Shown: positions 26,252 to 34,981, counted from the first letter of the stretch. The stretch is 64,000 nt of DNA from Pseudomonadota bacterium (GCA_023435725.1 JAEYRD010000112.1:62001-126000), one strand, 5' to 3'. Numbers and translations are program-made. Notes: a model not told the origin generated them from the letters alone.

Positions 26252-26529
26252 GCTGAACTAGGTTGCTACCTATCTGTCGGCCGGCGCTCGAAAAGGCAAA
26301 CCTTCGTTTTCAGCTCGCAAGCCGATCATCGGCCCGGCCGCCTGCAGCAAATTGGTGATGTTGCGTCGCAATATAGACCGCAGCAGCCTTGCTTGAATAA
26401 CTTCGACAGGGCGTCCCCGAGTTCGGGCCAGAACATATATTTTATTTAATAAAATCAATATCTTGATACGACGTCAGCGCCGCTTGGGCTTACCAGAATG
26501 CTGCACGATTTACTGCAGCAATAGCCGCA
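26252..26529. other. intergenic, nothing recognised
   Basis: About 280 bp between the small membrane ORF and the rho terminator. It contains an AT-rich stretch (about 26430-26465, with ATATTTTATTTAATAAAATC) that could be a promoter region for the small ORF and mnmE on the minus strand, but no clear box pair can be fixed. Confidence 0.3.
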
Positions 26530-26530
26530 C

Positions 26531-26557
26531 AAACAAAAGGGCGCCCGAAGGCGCCCT
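26531..26557 (-). terminator. intrinsic terminator of rho
   Basis: Read on the minus strand, AGGGCGCC-TTCG-GGCGCCCT forms an 8-bp GC-rich stem with an exceptionally stable UUCG tetraloop, followed by TTTTGTTT. It lies 24 bp after the rho stop codon and is the clearest factor-independent terminator in the window. Confidence 0.88.
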
Positions 26558-26580
26558 CTGAACTCTTACTGCAGCAATGC

Positions 26581-27846
26581 TCAGGTGTTCATCGAATCGA
26601 AGAACTCGGAATTGCTCTTGGTCGAGCGCAGCTTGTCGAGCAGGAAGTCGATCGCGTCCATGGTGCCCATGGGGTTCAGGATGCGGCGGAGCACGTACAT
26701 CTTCTTGAGCACCTGCGGATCGGTGATGAGCTCCTCCTTGCGGGTGCCGGAGCGCGAGATATCGATCGCCGGGAAGGTGCGCTTGTCCGAGACCTTGCGG
26801 TCCAGGATGAGTTCGGAGTTACCGGTGCCCTTGAACTCTTCGAAAATGACTTCGTCCATGCGGCTGCCGGTATCGACCAGCGCGGTCGCAATGATGGTCA
26901 GCGAGCCGCCCTCCTCGATGTTACGGGCGGCACCGAAAAAGCGCTTCGGGCGCTGCAGCGCGTTGGCGTCGACACCGCCGGTCAGCACCTTACCGGATGA
27001 CGGCACCACGGTGTTGTAGGCGCGGCCGAGGCGGGTGATCGAATCGAGCAGGATAACGACGTCGCGACCGTGCTCGACGAGACGCTTGGCCTTCTCGATC
27101 ACCATTTCGGCGACCTGGACGTGACGCACTGCCGGCTCGTCGAAGGTCGACGAAACGACCTCGCCCTTCACCGAGCGCTGCATGTCCGTGACTTCTTCCG
27201 GACGCTCGTCGATCAGGAGCACGATCAGATAGCACTCGGGATGATTGTGCGTGATCGAATGCGCGATGTTCTGCATCAGCACGGTTTTACCAGTGCGCGG
27301 CGGCGCGACGATCAATGCGCGCTGGCCCTTGCCGATCGGCGCAACGATGTCGATCACGCGTGCAGAAAGATCTTTCCGCGTCGGATCGTCGATTTCCATG
27401 CGGAAACGCTGATTCGGAAACAGCGGCGTGAGGTTGTCGAAATTGACCTTGTGCTTGGCCTTTTCCGGATCCTCGAAATTGAGTGTGTTGACCTTCAGCA
27501 GTGCGAAATAGCGTTCGCCCTCTTTCGGGCTGCGGATATGGCCTTCGATGGTATCGCCGGTGCGCAGACCGAAACGGCGGATCTGCGACGGCGAGACGTA
27601 GATGTCGTCCGGACCCGGCAGATAATTGGCGTCCGGCGAGCGGAGAAAGCCGAAACCGTCGGAGAGCACCTCGACGACGCCTTCGCCGACGATGTCGGTT
27701 TCAGCCAGCGCAAGCTGCTTGAGGATGGCGAACAGCAGCTCCTGCTTGCGCATGGTGCTGGCATTCTCGACCCCGTTTTCTTCCGCGAACGAAACGAGCT
27801 CGGCCGGCGTTTTCGACTTGAGGTCCTGAAGTTTAATTTCCCGCAT
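26581..27846 (-). CDS. rho: transcription termination factor Rho
   Basis: A 421-residue hexameric RNA helicase that ends transcription. The start at 27846 gives MREIKLQDLKSKTPAEL. The N-terminal Rho-N and cold-shock-like RNA-binding parts include GFGFLRSPDANYLPGPDDIYVS, then Walker A APPRTGKTVLMQ, Walker B VVILLDSITRLGRAYN (R-loop nearby) and the Q-loop region TGGVDANALQRPKRFFGAARN (in parts). Length is normal. A 246-bp leader separates it from hemJ; rho leaders are often autoregulated, but nothing here shows that directly. Confidence 0.97.
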   Translation of the reverse strand: MREIKLQDLKSKTPAELVSFAEENGVENASTMRKQELLFAILKQLALAETDIVGEGVVEVLSDGFGFLRSPDANYLPGPDDIYVSPSQIRRFGLRTGDTIEGHIRSPKEGERYFALLKVNTLNFEDPEKAKHKVNFDNLTPLFPNQRFRMEIDDPTRKDLSARVIDIVAPIGKGQRALIVAPPRTGKTVLMQNIAHSITHNHPECYLIVLLIDERPEEVTDMQRSVKGEVVSSTFDEPAVRHVQVAEMVIEKAKRLVEHGRDVVILLDSITRLGRAYNTVVPSSGKVLTGGVDANALQRPKRFFGAARNIEEGGSLTIIATALVDTGSRMDEVIFEEFKGTGNSELILDRKVSDKRTFPAIDISRSGTRKEELITDPQVLKKMYVLRRILNPMGTMDAIDFLLDKLRSTKSNSEFFDSMNT

Positions 27847-28092
27847 TGGGGTGGTCCTGTGGGGTAACCTTGGGAGGGGTGCGAGGAGGCTCTGAAATGC
27901 GGACGTGAGAAGGTAAGGTCCGCAGGTCTGGCAAGGTGAGTGCCGGTGAGGCTTCAAACCTGATGCGGCGTCCGGCCTTCAAGAAGCTCGGACACAACCA
28001 CATCCGCCTGCGTTGGGTGGGATGTCGACAATATAGAAAATCGCTTTCCGCTCCGCAAGCCGAAGCGCTGGGCGATTCATCGCAGGCCTTGC

Positions 28093-28527
28093 CTAGAACG
28101 GCTTCACGATCACCATGATGACGATGACAATCATCAGGGCGGTCGGCACCTCATTGATAATCCGATAGAATTTCTGGCTCCGCGGACGCCGGTCGGCGGC
28201 GAAATCCTTCAGCCAGCGCGAAAAAAAGCCGTGGACCGCGGACATCACCAGGACCAATGCCAGTTTTACGTGCAGCCAGCCGAAGGTGAACCAATGGCCG
28301 GCCCAGGCGAGATAAAGCCCGGCGAGCCAGGTCACGATCATGGCGGGGTTGATGATCGCCTTGAGCAGCCGGCGCTCCATCACCTTGAACGTTTCCGACT
28401 GTTTCGAGCCGATTTCGGCCTCGCTGTGATAAACGAACAGCCTCGGCAGATAGAGCATGCCCGCCATCCAGGAGATGACGGCGATCACATGCAGCGCCTT
28501 GATCCAGAGATAGAGGTCTTCAAACAT
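28093..28527 (-). CDS. hemJ: HemJ-family protoporphyrinogen oxidase
   Basis: A 144-residue four-helix membrane protein of the HemJ (UPF0093) family, which oxidises protoporphyrinogen IX in haem synthesis in most alphaproteobacteria. Haem-binding His and the Lys-rich segment are seen in IKALHVIAVISWMAGMLYL and ERRLLKAIINPAM, and the protein ends with a hydrophobic helix. The ATG at 28527 is chosen over an open extension to 28629 that lacks family similarity. It abuts the proposed origin; hemE, which flanks the origin in several relatives, is not present here. Confidence 0.9.
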   Translation of the reverse strand: MFEDLYLWIKALHVIAVISWMAGMLYLPRLFVYHSEAEIGSKQSETFKVMERRLLKAIINPAMIVTWLAGLYLAWAGHWFTFGWLHVKLALVLVMSAVHGFFSRWLKDFAADRRPRSQKFYRIINEVPTALMIVIVIMVIVKPF

Positions 28528-28985
28528 GTCCTGCGTCCGAATTCGTGCCCGGCATAGAGGTCGCTGGGGATAGTAAGAACTCGTTAAGGTCTCACCTGCA
28601 CACATATCCGTCCGTAGAGCCCTTCTCAAATCTAGAATCTTAGATTCTTAAGGTTTGAGTCTTTGTGACCGTGGATTGGACTCACGCAATTCCGTCCGCA
28701 AGTTCACGGCCGCTTGTTCACATCCGTCAACATATCCCTGATGGCTCCGGTCGCTCAGGATAAGTCGGCCAGCTTCAAAGGCTTGCGGGTTTCTGTCGGC
28801 AGCTTATCAAGGGGGTTGTCCGCGCAATCCCGTTTCCGTCTCGACAGGGCGCCGGACTTGTTCTGACGGGCAGCGGTGTGAAGAAAATTGGCCGTTGTCC
28901 CGCCCCTGGTGTCGCACATCCCTTTCCGAGGGGTTAAGCTCCACAGAAATCCACAAACTGCCCCGTCGAAATTCAAAGAGTTCTT
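28528..28985. other. candidate chromosomal replication origin (oriC)
   Basis: A 458-bp gap from which genes diverge: parB to hemJ leftward, the PPDK regulator to dnaQ rightward. It has an AT-rich imperfect palindrome (28625-28659, core AGAATCTTAGATTCT), four CcrM GANTC sites at 28635, 28643, 28657 and 28679, and DnaA-box-like 9-mers TTGTTCACA (28714-28722), TTCTTCACA (complement of 28877-28885) and AAATCCACA (28947-28955), each one or two changes from TTATNCACA. In Caulobacter the origin is immediately upstream of the same PPDK-regulator gene. No experimental support exists here. Confidence 0.6.
28635..28683. promoter_or_regulatory. cluster of four GANTC (CcrM) sites
   Basis: GAATC, GATTC, GAGTC and GACTC occur within 49 bp, one of each possible centre base. 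CcrM methylates GANTC in alphaproteobacteria in a replication-dependent way. The cluster is inside the candidate oriC. Confidence 0.75.
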
Positions 28986-29825
28986 GTGCCGACCTCGAAC
29001 AATTATTTCCATCTGCACCTTGTCTCCGACTCCACCGGCGAGACGCTGATTACCGTTGCGCGCGCGGTCGCGGCCCAATACGCCAACGTGACGCCGGTCG
29101 AGCATGTCTATCCGCTGGTGCGCAGCCAGAAGCAGCTCGATCGCGTGCTCGACGAGATCGAGGAAGCGCCGGGGATCGTGCTGTTCACGCTGCTCGAGAA
29201 GGATCTGGTCTCGCGGCTCGAGGACAAGTGCAAGGAGATCAATGTTCCGAGCCTGTCGATCATCGGTCCGGTGATGCAGCTGTTCGAGGCCTATCTTGGT
29301 GCTGCGACCACGGGCCGTGTCGGCGCCCAGCACGTCCTCAACGCCGAATATTTCAAGCGCATCGACGCGCTGAACTACACGATGATTCATGACGACGGCC
29401 AGCACGTCGAAGGTCTCGATGATGCCGACGTCGTGCTCGTTGGCGTCTCACGCACCTCCAAAACGCCGACTTCGATCTATCTGGCCAATCGCGGCATCCG
29501 CACCGCCAACGTTCCGCTGGTTCCAGGCATTCCGGTGCCCACGCAATTGGAAACGCTGACGCGGCCGCTTGTGGTGAGCCTGCATGCGACGCCGGAACGC
29601 TTGATCCAGGTTCGTCAGAACCGCTTGCTCTCCATGGGCGCCAATTCGGGCAGTGACACCTATACCGACAGGCAGGCGGTCGCCGACGAAGTCGCGTTCG
29701 CCCGCAAGCTCAGCGCCAAGCACGATTGGCCCCTGCTTGATGTGACCCGGCGCTCGATCGAGGAAACGGCTGCGGCGATCATGAAGCTCTATACGGACCG
29801 CCAGCGTAACCGGCCCTTGGAATAG
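28986..29825 (+). CDS. pyruvate, phosphate dikinase regulatory protein (DUF299)
   Basis: A 279-residue bifunctional kinase/pyrophosphorylase of the PDRP/PpsR family, which switches pyruvate phosphate dikinase or PEP synthase off and on by ADP-dependent phosphorylation and phosphate-dependent dephosphorylation. The family start HLVSDSTGETL and the P-loop-like GVSRTSKTPTSIYLANRG are present. It begins with GTG at 28986. It is the first gene right of the proposed origin, as is the orthologue in Caulobacter. Confidence 0.92.
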   Translation: MPTSNNYFHLHLVSDSTGETLITVARAVAAQYANVTPVEHVYPLVRSQKQLDRVLDEIEEAPGIVLFTLLEKDLVSRLEDKCKEINVPSLSIIGPVMQLFEAYLGAATTGRVGAQHVLNAEYFKRIDALNYTMIHDDGQHVEGLDDADVVLVGVSRTSKTPTSIYLANRGIRTANVPLVPGIPVPTQLETLTRPLVVSLHATPERLIQVRQNRLLSMGANSGSDTYTDRQAVADEVAFARKLSAKHDWPLLDVTRRSIEETAAAIMKLYTDRQRNRPLE

Positions 29826-29833
29826 TCGTCGCG

Positions 29834-30442
29834 ATGGGTCTGTGGCTCGGCAATTCTCCATTGATCCTGGCGTCGCAAAGCAGCGCGCGCAAAACGCTGT
29901 TGGCGAATGCCGGTCTCGAATTCGAGGTGGTTACGGCCGACATTGATGAGCGCGGCATTCAGTCCGCTTCGAAACTTTCAAATCCGCGCGAGATCGCCCT
30001 GTTGCTGGCGCGTGAGAAGGCAAAGGCGGTGTCGGCCAGTCGCCCGGGCAGTTACGTGATCGGCGCCGACCAGACGCTGGCCCTAGGCGAGCGTCTCTTC
30101 AACAAGCCTGCCGGCCGCGTGCAGGCGATGGCGCAATTGCGCGATCTCGCCGGCAACTGTCATGAGCTGAATTCCGCCGTGGCCCTGGCGCGTGACGGCA
30201 AGATTGTCTTCGAGGATGTTTCGGTCGCCCGGATGACCATGCGGCAGATGACCGAGGCTGAGCTTTCAGCCTATCTCGACGCCGCCAGCGATGCCGTGAC
30301 GAGAAGCGTCGGCGCCTATCAGCTCGAAGGCCTTGGCATCCATCTGTTCGAGCGCATCGAGGGCGATCATTTCACCATTCTCGGCCTGCCGCTGCTGCCC
30401 CTGCTTGCGTTCCTGCGGCGGGAACGGCTAGTTGCGGTGTGA
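29834..30442 (+). CDS. maf: Maf-family nucleotide pyrophosphatase
   Basis: A 202-residue Maf protein, thought to hydrolyse non-canonical or modified nucleoside triphosphates and linked to septum control. The N-terminal LILASQSSARKTLLANAGL, the metal-site VIGADQTLALGERLFNKP and the later AYQLEGLGIHLFERIEGDHF are diagnostic. It starts eight bases after the previous stop, so it is probably cotranscribed with the PPDK regulator and coaE. Confidence 0.93.
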   Translation: MGLWLGNSPLILASQSSARKTLLANAGLEFEVVTADIDERGIQSASKLSNPREIALLLAREKAKAVSASRPGSYVIGADQTLALGERLFNKPAGRVQAMAQLRDLAGNCHELNSAVALARDGKIVFEDVSVARMTMRQMTEAELSAYLDAASDAVTRSVGAYQLEGLGIHLFERIEGDHFTILGLPLLPLLAFLRRERLVAV

Positions 30443-30465
30443 ATGACAGACATGGTTGTGGGTGG

Positions 30466-31065
30466 ATGCGGATCCTGGGACTGACCGGCTCGATCGGAAT
30501 GGGTAAATCCACCACCGCGAAGTTGTTCGCGGAAGCCGGCGTTCCCGTCTACGACGCCGACGCTGCCGTGCATCAGCTCTACGAGGGCGAGGCTGCCCCT
30601 GCGATCGAGGCCGCCTTCCCCGGTACCACCGTCAACGGCAAGGTCGATCGGCCAAAACTGTCCGCGCGCGTCGTGCACGATCCCGTCGCGATCAAGCAGC
30701 TCGAGCAGATCGTCCATCCGATGCTTGGTGCCTCCCGGCAGAAATTCTTTGCCGATGCCGAAGCGGTCAAAGCGCCGGTCGTGGTTCTCGACATCCCGCT
30801 GCTGTTCGAGACCGGCGGCGAGAAGCGCGTCGACGCCGTCGTCGTGGTGTCGACCTCGCCGGAACTTCAGCGCGAGCGTGTGCTGGCGCGCGGTACCATG
30901 GACGAGACAAAGCTCGACGCCATCATCGCCAAGCAGACGCCAGACGCCGAAAAGCGCCGGCGCGCCGATTTCGTGGTGGATACGTCACACGGACTTGAAC
31001 CGGTGCGTGCCCAAATCACGCACATCCTGGCCGAGGTCGTTAAGATGCCGCAGCGGCGGGCCTGA
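30466..31065 (+). CDS. coaE: dephospho-CoA kinase
   Basis: A 199-residue kinase for the last step of coenzyme A synthesis. The Walker A GLTGSIGMGKSTT is at the extreme N-terminus, followed by VYDADAAVHQLY and VVLDIPLLFETGGE. I chose the ATG at 30466; the frame opens earlier at a GTG overlapping maf, which is less likely. In Caulobacter and many relatives aroE lies between maf and coaE, but here the gap is only 23 bp. Confidence 0.94.
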   Translation: MRILGLTGSIGMGKSTTAKLFAEAGVPVYDADAAVHQLYEGEAAPAIEAAFPGTTVNGKVDRPKLSARVVHDPVAIKQLEQIVHPMLGASRQKFFADAEAVKAPVVVLDIPLLFETGGEKRVDAVVVVSTSPELQRERVLARGTMDETKLDAIIAKQTPDAEKRRRADFVVDTSHGLEPVRAQITHILAEVVKMPQRRA

Positions 31066-31094
31066 TTCGCCGCCTTCACACGGCACCCCAAATC

Positions 31095-31811
31095 ATGCGT
31101 GAAATCGTTCTCGATACCGAAACCACCGGCCTCGATCCGCTCCGCGGCGATCGCCTAGTCGAAATCGGCTGCGTCGAGGTTTTCAACCGCATGCCGACGG
31201 GACAGACGTATCACGTCTATATCAATCCCGAACGGGACATGCCGGCGGAAGCCTTTGCGGTGCATGGACTGTCAGCCGAATTCCTGTCGACCAAGCCGCT
31301 GTTCCACGAGGTCGTCGACGCGTTCCTGGAATTCATCGGCGATGCGCCGCTGGTGATCCACAACGCCTCGTTCGACATCGGCTTCATCAATGCCGAGCTT
31401 GACCGGATCAAGCGTGCCGCCATCCCGCGCGAGCGGCTTGTCGACACGCTGCTGCTGGCCCGGCGCAAGCATCCCGGCGTGTCGAACCGGCTCGACGATC
31501 TCTGCTCACGCTATGCGATCGACAATTCCCATCGCACCAAACACGGCGCGCTACTCGACGCCGAGCTTCTGGCCGAGGTCTATGTCGACCTGATCGGGGC
31601 GAGGCAGTCGCAGCTCATCCTGGCATCGGAGAGCGAAGAGATTCGCGTCAATGCGAGCGGTGACGCGCCGCGGCGGCAGCGGCCTGTGCCGCTTGCGCCG
31701 CGGATTTCAGACACCGAGCGCGAGGCCCACCGGGCCTTCATCGCAACGCTCGGCGACAAGGCGATCTGGAACGAGTTCCTGCCCGCTCCAGCCGTTCCGC
31801 CGGCTGGTTAG
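31095..31811 (+). CDS. dnaQ: DNA polymerase III epsilon (proofreading exonuclease)
   Basis: A 238-residue 3'-5' exonuclease of the DEDDh type that proofreads for the replicative polymerase. Exo I is VLDTETTGLDPLRGDRLVEIG (Asp-x-Glu), Exo II HNASFDIGFINAEL, and Exo III KHGALLDAELLAEVYVDL with the catalytic His and Asp. Length fits. It closes the PPDK-regulator-maf-coaE-dnaQ series and overlaps secB by four bases tail-to-tail. Confidence 0.95.
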   Translation: MREIVLDTETTGLDPLRGDRLVEIGCVEVFNRMPTGQTYHVYINPERDMPAEAFAVHGLSAEFLSTKPLFHEVVDAFLEFIGDAPLVIHNASFDIGFINAELDRIKRAAIPRERLVDTLLLARRKHPGVSNRLDDLCSRYAIDNSHRTKHGALLDAELLAEVYVDLIGARQSQLILASESEEIRVNASGDAPRRQRPVPLAPRISDTEREAHRAFIATLGDKAIWNEFLPAPAVPPAG

Positions 31812-32293
31812 GCCTGGCCGGCCTGACCACCGGCGGCCATTTGCCGCTCCATGTTCTGGCGATAGAGACCGACGAAGTCGACCGGATCCAGCATCAGGGG
31901 CGGGAACCCGCCGTCGCGCACGGCGGTCGCGATGATCTCGCGGGCGAACGGGAACAGTAGGCGCGGGCATTCGATCATGACCAGCGGGTGCAGGTTTTCC
32001 TTCGGCACGTTGACGATCCGGAACACGCCGGCATAGGCGAGCTCGAACGAGAACATCACCTTGCCCGCGGTCTCGGCCTTGCCCTCGACCGACAGCGTCA
32101 CCTCGAACTCCTGTTCGCTGAGATTGCTGGCGTTGACGTTGATCTGGATGTTGATCTGGGGCTGCTGGCCCTGCTGCTGGAGCGAGGCCGGCGCGTTCGG
32201 ATTTTCGAACGAAAGATCCTTGGTATATTGCGCCAGCACGTTGAGCTGGGGAGCCTGGGCCGCCTCGGGAGGGGTGCCGTTACCGTTGGTCAT
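31808..32293 (-). CDS. secB: protein-export chaperone SecB
   Basis: A 161-residue cytosolic chaperone that keeps preproteins unfolded and hands them to SecA. The core has QYTKDLSFENPNAP, the NINVNASNL region and FELAYAGVFRI, the standard SecB pattern, and the C-terminus CPRLLFPFAREI is typical. The last residues are Ala/Gly-rich, as in many alphaproteobacterial SecB proteins. Its position next to dnaQ is conserved. Confidence 0.95.
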   Translation of the reverse strand: MTNGNGTPPEAAQAPQLNVLAQYTKDLSFENPNAPASLQQQGQQPQINIQINVNASNLSEQEFEVTLSVEGKAETAGKVMFSFELAYAGVFRIVNVPKENLHPLVMIECPRLLFPFAREIIATAVRDGGFPPLMLDPVDFVGLYRQNMERQMAAGGQAGQA

Positions 32294-32709
32294 GAGAGTC
32301 TCTCCTTACCCGATTGGGGCTGAATTTCGCGGCGGTTGGCTAACATAGGGCCACCTCATTCCACAAGGACGAACGGACCCGGTTGGGGAATCCGGGCCGC
32401 GCCCACAACTGTGACGTCCGCCCCGCTGCTTCGACGAAATCGCACGTTAAATGATTGAAGATGCGCGATTTCCGGGCAGGATCGGGTTTCCCCTTAAGCA
32501 TAAAACGCGCTACACTCGATGCTGTGCCAAAAGGCGCCATTGGCCGGGCAAGATTTCGTGCCTACATGCCACGGACCTGACGCGGACCTAAAATGGTGAT
32601 GTAGACTTGCCGTTTCAGTATGGAACGGTCTACTGGCCGGATTGATTTTCCCGGCGGCGACCCCTTTTAGACGGCCCCTTTCTAGAGAAGACCAGAAAGC
32701 GAATACGAC
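32294..32709. other. divergent promoter region secB / Tim44-like gene
   Basis: A 416-bp gap between divergent genes. It must carry both promoters, but I cannot fix the boxes. No coding frame stands out. FxsA, often found near secB in relatives, is not seen here. Confidence 0.35.
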
Positions 32710-33417
32710 GTGGACATCTACACCATCATTTTCCTGGCGCTGGCGGTCTTTATTTTCCTGCGGCTGCGCAGCGTGCTGGGACAGCGGACGGGCAATGAGC
32801 GGCCGCCTTTCGACCGCACCGCCGCCCGCAACGCGCTGGGGGGTGCCCAGGACAAGAACGTCGTGACCATGCCGGGCAAGGTGATCGACCAGGCCCCGCT
32901 GGCGCCGACGGCCGAGCCGACCCCGCCCTCCGACCGCTGGAAGGGCCTGGCCGAGCCGGGCACCGCGCTCGCTCAGGGTCTCGACGCCATCGTCGACAAG
33001 GATTCCACCTTCGACCCGCGCCATTTCATCTCGGGCGCCCGTGGTGCCTACGAGATGATCGTGCTGGCCTTCGCCAATGGCGATCGCCGTGCGCTGCGCG
33101 ATCTCTTGTCGTCGGAGGTCTATGAAAGCTTCGACGCCGCGATCAAGGACCGCGAGAAGAACGAGCAGAAGACCGAGACGCGCTTCGTCTCGATCGACAA
33201 GGCCGAGCTCGTCGGCGCGGAGCTGCGCGATCGTACCGCCCAGCTCACCGTGCGCTTCGTCTCGCAGATGATCTCGGCCACCCGCGACAAAGCGGGCGCC
33301 ATCGTCGACGGCAGCGCCGACACGGTCGCCGACATCACCGACATCTGGACTTTCGCCCGCGATACCACCTCTCGCGATCCGAACTGGAAGCTGGTTGGCA
33401 CCGGAAGCGCTAATTAA
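32710..33417 (+). CDS. Tim44-like domain protein (TimA type)
   Basis: A 235-residue membrane-anchored protein. Residues 2-22 form a single N-terminal helix (MDIYTIIFLALAVFIFL), a variable Pro-rich linker follows, and the Tim44-like domain covers about 95-230, with GARGAYEMIVLAFANGD and LRDLLSSEVYESF. The bacterial relatives of mitochondrial Tim44 are inner-membrane proteins of uncertain role. It starts with GTG at 32710 and its 3' end overlaps the mltA frame, so the two are probably coupled. Confidence 0.92.
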   Translation: MDIYTIIFLALAVFIFLRLRSVLGQRTGNERPPFDRTAARNALGGAQDKNVVTMPGKVIDQAPLAPTAEPTPPSDRWKGLAEPGTALAQGLDAIVDKDSTFDPRHFISGARGAYEMIVLAFANGDRRALRDLLSSEVYESFDAAIKDREKNEQKTETRFVSIDKAELVGAELRDRTAQLTVRFVSQMISATRDKAGAIVDGSADTVADITDIWTFARDTTSRDPNWKLVGTGSAN

Positions 33418-34981
33418 GGTTTTCCTGAAGAATAGCGCGACGGCGCTTTGCGCAGGTGTCGTCGCGCTATCGACGTTTTCGCTCGGCGCTGAGGCGGCGC
33501 GTCGCCACTATCGCAGCCATCACCATCATCTCCCGGAACCGCCTGCCGCCCCTCCGCGGGCCTTGCCCTATCCGCAACTTCCGCTGCCGTTCGAAATTCC
33601 CGGCACGCAATATCTGCCGCTGGCCTGGGCGGACGTGAAGGGCTGGAGCGATGACGATCATCTCGCCGCCTACAAGACGTTCCGCGCCAGCTGCCGCTCG
33701 ATCAACGCGCAGACCGGCGCTCCCGAGCCGAAGGCGCTGGGTGCTTCGCTGAGCGAGCCCTGCCGAGCCGCCAAGTCGCTCGAGCTTACCGACGACGCCA
33801 AAGCCAAAACCTTCTTCGAGGAGAATTTTGCGCCGCTGCGCATCTCCCGTCTTGGTGAGCCCGATGGGTTTGTCACCGGCTATTATGAGCCGGTGCTGGA
33901 GGGATCGCGGACGCAGACCGATGTCTACAACGTGCCGGTTTATCGCCGCCCGTCGAACCTGTTCGTGCGCGGCTACAAGCAGGACTCGGTCAGCCTGCCC
34001 AACAAGGGCCCGGTCTATCGCAAGATCGGCCGCCGCAAGCTCGTGCCCTATTACGATCGCGGCGAGATCGAGGACGGCAAGATCGCTGGCCGCGGGCTCG
34101 AGATCGCTTGGCTGAAGGACCCGACCGACCTGCTGTTCGCCCAGATCCAGGGCTCGGCGCGGATCAAGTTCGATGACGGCGGCATGGTTCGGCTCAACTA
34201 CGACGCCTATAATGGCTATCCCTACACGGCGGTCGGTCGCATCCTGATCGAGCGCGGCATCATTCCGAAGGAAGAGATGTCGATGCAGAAGATCAGGGAG
34301 TGGATGGCGCAGAACCCTGATGGCTCCAAAGAGCTGCGCCGCCAGAACCGAGCCTACATCTTCTTCCGCGAGGTCAATCTGTCCGACAAGGACGAGGCGA
34401 TCGGCGCGCAGGGCATTCCGCTGACGGCCGGCCGCTCGATCGCGGTCGACAAGTCACTGCATGTCTACGGCACGCCCTTCTTCATCGAGGGCGAGCTGCC
34501 GATCGATTCGGAGCGCTCGAAGACGCCGTTCCATCGGCTGATGATCGCGCAGGACACCGGCTCGGCCATCATCGGCCCGGCGCGCGCCGATCTCTATTTC
34601 GGCGCCGGCCACGAGGCGGGCCGGGTCTCGGGCCGGCTGCGCCACCCGATGCATTTCGTGATGCTGGTGCCGAAGAGCCTCGATCCCACAGCGCGCGGCG
34701 CGCGGCTGCCGGTACCCGACCCGCGGCCGTCGGAGAAGATCGCAAAGCTGTTTCCGCAAACCGATCCCGCCAAGGATTCCAACAAGGACCCAAAGAGCGC
34801 GGCGGCAGTGGAGAAGCCCGCTGAGACAGGCAAGGCTGGCGCGGCCTCCGCCACCGTGTCACAAGCGAAGGACGCCACCGTTGCGGTGGCAAGCCCGGTG
34901 CCGCTGCCGGAGCCGCGTCCCAACATCAAGCCCGACCGCGAGCAGCGCAAGCGCGTGAACCGTCGTTCCGACCGGCAATGA
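33395..34981 (+). CDS. mltA: membrane-bound lytic transglycosylase MltA
   Basis: A 528-residue murein hydrolase that cleaves glycan strands and leaves 1,6-anhydro ends. It has an N-terminal hydrophobic signal (about 8-33, ending GAEA). The MltA domain includes GFVTGYYEPVLEGSRT and IQGSARIKFDDG, followed by the 3D domain with IAQDTGSAIIGPARADLYFG, carrying the catalytic Asp. The tail of about 110 residues is Pro/Ala/Lys-rich and looks disordered. The only available start is TTG 33395, inside the preceding gene. No lipobox Cys is obvious, so it may be soluble in the periplasm. Confidence 0.9.
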   Translation: MAPEALIKVFLKNSATALCAGVVALSTFSLGAEAARRHYRSHHHHLPEPPAAPPRALPYPQLPLPFEIPGTQYLPLAWADVKGWSDDDHLAAYKTFRASCRSINAQTGAPEPKALGASLSEPCRAAKSLELTDDAKAKTFFEENFAPLRISRLGEPDGFVTGYYEPVLEGSRTQTDVYNVPVYRRPSNLFVRGYKQDSVSLPNKGPVYRKIGRRKLVPYYDRGEIEDGKIAGRGLEIAWLKDPTDLLFAQIQGSARIKFDDGGMVRLNYDAYNGYPYTAVGRILIERGIIPKEEMSMQKIREWMAQNPDGSKELRRQNRAYIFFREVNLSDKDEAIGAQGIPLTAGRSIAVDKSLHVYGTPFFIEGELPIDSERSKTPFHRLMIAQDTGSAIIGPARADLYFGAGHEAGRVSGRLRHPMHFVMLVPKSLDPTARGARLPVPDPRPSEKIAKLFPQTDPAKDSNKDPKSAAAVEKPAETGKAGAASATVSQAKDATVAVASPVPLPEPRPNIKPDREQRKRVNRRSDRQ

